Shown: piece after piece, positions 62,398-64,000 of the stretch | Layout: every line of letters starts with the position of its first letter | How positions within the stretch are numbered: the first letter of the stretch is position 1 | NCBI RefSeq assembly: GCF_014705615.1 | Contig: NZ_JACXJA010000040.1 | Location: 1 to 64,000 of the forward strand | Direction of reading: 5' to 3' | DNA: 64,000 bases | Origin: Paenibacillus oceani | GTDB lineage: Bacteria > Bacillota > Bacilli > Paenibacillales > NBRC-103111 | The notes under the pieces: model-generated | What the model was told of the DNA's origin: nothing | Database searches by the model: none | The model's input: the letters and a program-made list of their open reading frames with translations, nothing else | Translations under genes and position numbers: made by a program

Positions 62398-63855
62398 TTA
62401 TTCGGCCGCCGTAATGTCGCAGACGTAGATGTATTCGTCCATGCGCGGCTTCCAGTTCCACTTTTTATTCAAGCCGTACAAGTCGAATTGCTGGAACAGC
62501 GGAATCCAGGGCAGCTCGTCGCGGAAAATGAGACACGCCATCCGATACAATTCCTTCCGGCGCTCCGCGTCCAAAATGTTGCTCGCCTCCATCACCATCT
62601 CAGCCATGTCGTCATGGTGAAAATCAGTCGGGTTCCACGGATTGGGAGCAATGTAGGCGTTGCGGTATACTTCGTCCGGATCAAACGTCGAATTGCCCCA
62701 GCCCACATAATACATCTGATCGTACTTATGATTGCGGAACCGGCTAATAAACTGCGGCCACGGCTGAATATCGACGTGCAGGCGAATGCCGATCTTGGCG
62801 AGTTGCTCCCCGATCCTTTGGGCGATCTCTTTATCCTGCGTAAACCGGCCGTCCGGCACTTCCAGCTTCACCTCGACCCCGTCCGGATACCCCGCTTCCG
62901 CGAGCAGTTGCTTGGCAAGCGCGGGATCGTAAGCGATAGGGGCGATTTTCGGATCGACGCCGAACGCTTGCGGATACACCGGACCGGCCAGCGGAGAACC
63001 GCAGCCGCTGAGCTCTTCCTGAATCAGCTCGCGGACGTCGATCGCATGCGCCATCGCCTGCCGCAGCTTTTTATTTTTCAATATCGGGTGATGCGTATTA
63101 ATCCCCATATAAATCACGCCTACGCTCGGCGTCCCCACGACCGACAGCGCCGGATCGGCTTCCACCTGCTTGCGCATCAGCGGAGGAAAGTTGGCCGCCA
63201 GATGGATCGAGCCGTCGTGCAAGCCTTGCACGCGGTCGCTCCCGTCCGGCACGGCCTGGAAGACCAGCTTGTGCACCGACGGGCTTCCCCGCCAGTAGCT
63301 GTCATTCGCCTCCAGCTCGACCGTCGCGCCCGGCTTGTCCCAGCGGACGAACTTGTACGGTCCCGTTCCGTTCGGAACGCGGCTGAAATGCGCTTCGCCA
63401 TGCTCGGCTATATACTGCGGCGGAATGATCATCAGTCCGGTCAGCTGCGCGAGCAGGTTCGGATCGGGACGATTCGTGACGACGCGCACCGTCCGGTCGT
63501 CCACGATGTCGACATGATCTATCGAGTTAAAGCGGCCGTAAGGCGGGAACTTGGGCTCGCGCTGCGGATCGACCATCCGTTCCAGCGAGAACTTCACCGT
63601 TTGCGCATCTAACTTCTCGCCGTTGTGGAACGTTACGCCGCCGCGAAGACGGAATTCGATAACGGTATCGGTGATCACCTGCCAGCTCTCGGCCAGCCAA
63701 GGCTCGATGTCCATGGAAGGGTTTCGGCGGACGAGAGCGTCGTATACTTGCAGCAATATATTCGCCGTAGTTGTCTCCGAATGGGCATACGGGTCCATCG
63801 TAGAAGCGTCCGTCCCTTGAGCGATTACGAGCGCTTGCGTATTGTGATCGGTCAT
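62398..63855 (-). CDS. Family 5 (dipeptide/nickel type) substrate-binding protein lacking a signal peptide
   Basis: This is a 485-residue protein with full family-5 binding-protein features: ALVIAQGTDASTMDPYAHSETTTANILLQVYDALVRR, PNGTGPYKFVRWDKPG, LRQAMAHAIDVRELIQ, YYVGWGNSTFDPDEVYRNAY and FRDELPWIPLFQQFDLYGLNKKW. ATG 63855 follows CGGGAGGAA, and the protein begins MTDHNTQALVIAQG, directly at the mature domain. No hydrophobic signal or lipobox Cys is present, and the sequence between 63856 and the stop at 63920 cannot supply one. It may be cytosolic, a misplaced start after a lost signal region, or a regulator-like receptor. First complete gene of the amino acid operon. Confidence 0.85.
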   Translation of the reverse strand: MTDHNTQALVIAQGTDASTMDPYAHSETTTANILLQVYDALVRRNPSMDIEPWLAESWQVITDTVIEFRLRGGVTFHNGEKLDAQTVKFSLERMVDPQREPKFPPYGRFNSIDHVDIVDDRTVRVVTNRPDPNLLAQLTGLMIIPPQYIAEHGEAHFSRVPNGTGPYKFVRWDKPGATVELEANDSYWRGSPSVHKLVFQAVPDGSDRVQGLHDGSIHLAANFPPLMRKQVEADPALSVVGTPSVGVIYMGINTHHPILKNKKLRQAMAHAIDVRELIQEELSGCGSPLAGPVYPQAFGVDPKIAPIAYDPALAKQLLAEAGYPDGVEVKLEVPDGRFTQDKEIAQRIGEQLAKIGIRLHVDIQPWPQFISRFRNHKYDQMYYVGWGNSTFDPDEVYRNAYIAPNPWNPTDFHHDDMAEMVMEASNILDAERRKELYRMACLIFRDELPWIPLFQQFDLYGLNKKWNWKPRMDEYIYVCDITAAE

Positions 63856-63919
63856 TGTAATTCCTCCCGTTTCATATCCGTTTTCAATGAAATGAAATGA
63901 TTGATCGTTGCACCTTCGT

Positions 63920-64000
63920 TTACAGCAGCAGAGTGGACGCGATCGGCCATACCGCATGGACGGAGTCGCCTTCGCGCACGACGGGGGACGCTTCCGCACC
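63920..64000 (-). CDS. C-terminal end of an unknown protein, possibly an ABC ATPase TOBE end (partial)
   Basis: A minus-strand frame runs in from the right edge and ends with TAA at 63920-63922. It reads ...ASPVVREGDSVHAVWPIASTLLL, 26 residues. 'GDxVHAxWP' is reminiscent of the C-terminal TOBE domain of import ATPases such as PotA. The gap to the binding-protein gene is only 64 bp, so an ABC transporter gene would fit. The fragment is too short for certainty. Confidence 0.4.
   Translation of the reverse strand, partial: GAEASPVVREGDSVHAVWPIASTLLL

Noticed and set aside
62488-63612. 374-codon plus-strand frame opposite the binding-protein gene
   Set aside because: Same reason: antisense shadow with no domain and no start signal.

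Overview
The window looks like a chromosomal piece of a spore-forming member of the Bacillota, most likely Paenibacillaceae. The evidence is strong Gram-positive ribosome-binding sites, TTG and GTG starts, two YheC/YheD ATP-grasp (spore-coat-associated type) genes, an alanyl T-box, IreB and CymR, ECF SigW-type promoters, and the core order of the Bacillus yrr region (pbpI, yrrO/yrrN, mltG, yrzB, yrrK, yrzL, alaS, yrrI, yrzR, yrrD, iscS-cymR, mnmA). Base composition is moderately GC-rich. No rRNA, tRNA, phage, transposase or CRISPR array was found.

Layout. 1-4.2 kb: the end of an unknown gene, a phosphotransferase gene broken by an in-frame stop, a prohibitin-like gene and a small esterase. 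4.2-14.1 kb: an amino-sugar/sugar-uptake cluster (NagB-like protein, Gfo/Idh dehydrogenase, MalG/MalF-type permeases, solute-binding lipoprotein, two LacI regulators, ROK protein) with two different palindromic operator families. 14.2-19.8 kb: SodC-like lipoprotein, two YheC/YheD genes, a class B penicillin-binding protein and a coiled-coil repeat protein. 20.1-28.3 kb: tRNA hydroxylation genes, mltG, two DUF1292 genes, yrrK, ireB, and alaS with its T-box. 28.4-38.3 kb: accessory genes inserted between alaS and yrrI (YitT, YiaA-like, two Gfo/Idh genes facing an AraC regulator, flotillin/NfeD, YdcF, and an acetyltransferase plus amidohydrolase pair). 38.3-43.8 kb: yrrI, yrzR, yrrD, iscS, cymR, and mnmA on the opposite strand. 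44-56 kb: an IclR-controlled catabolic locus, a 1.4-kb repeat-rich spacer, and a phasin-like/AarF/YhcH group. 56.5-64 kb: an operon for omega-amino acid or polyamine-type catabolism ending in malic enzyme.

How parts work together. The IclR gene, the Gfo/Idh-aldolase-SDR-AKR operon and the SDR-nagA unit share a 17-bp operator, and three of the four copies sit just downstream of TTTACA-N17-TATAAT-type promoters, so they probably form one regulon. The prohibitin gene and the flotillin/NfeD operon both carry an exact TGAAAC-N16-CGTA promoter, which suggests shared envelope-stress control of two SPFH membrane systems. The sugar cluster appears to be controlled by two LacI proteins with separate sites (centres AATCGATT and ATAACATATGTTAT). 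The non-coding stretches hold several previously unnamed (to me) dispersed repeats, including one about 175 bp long present at 2.6 kb and, inverted, at 49.4 kb.

Positions were read by hand and may be off by a base at short sites. Functions are family-level unless stated.
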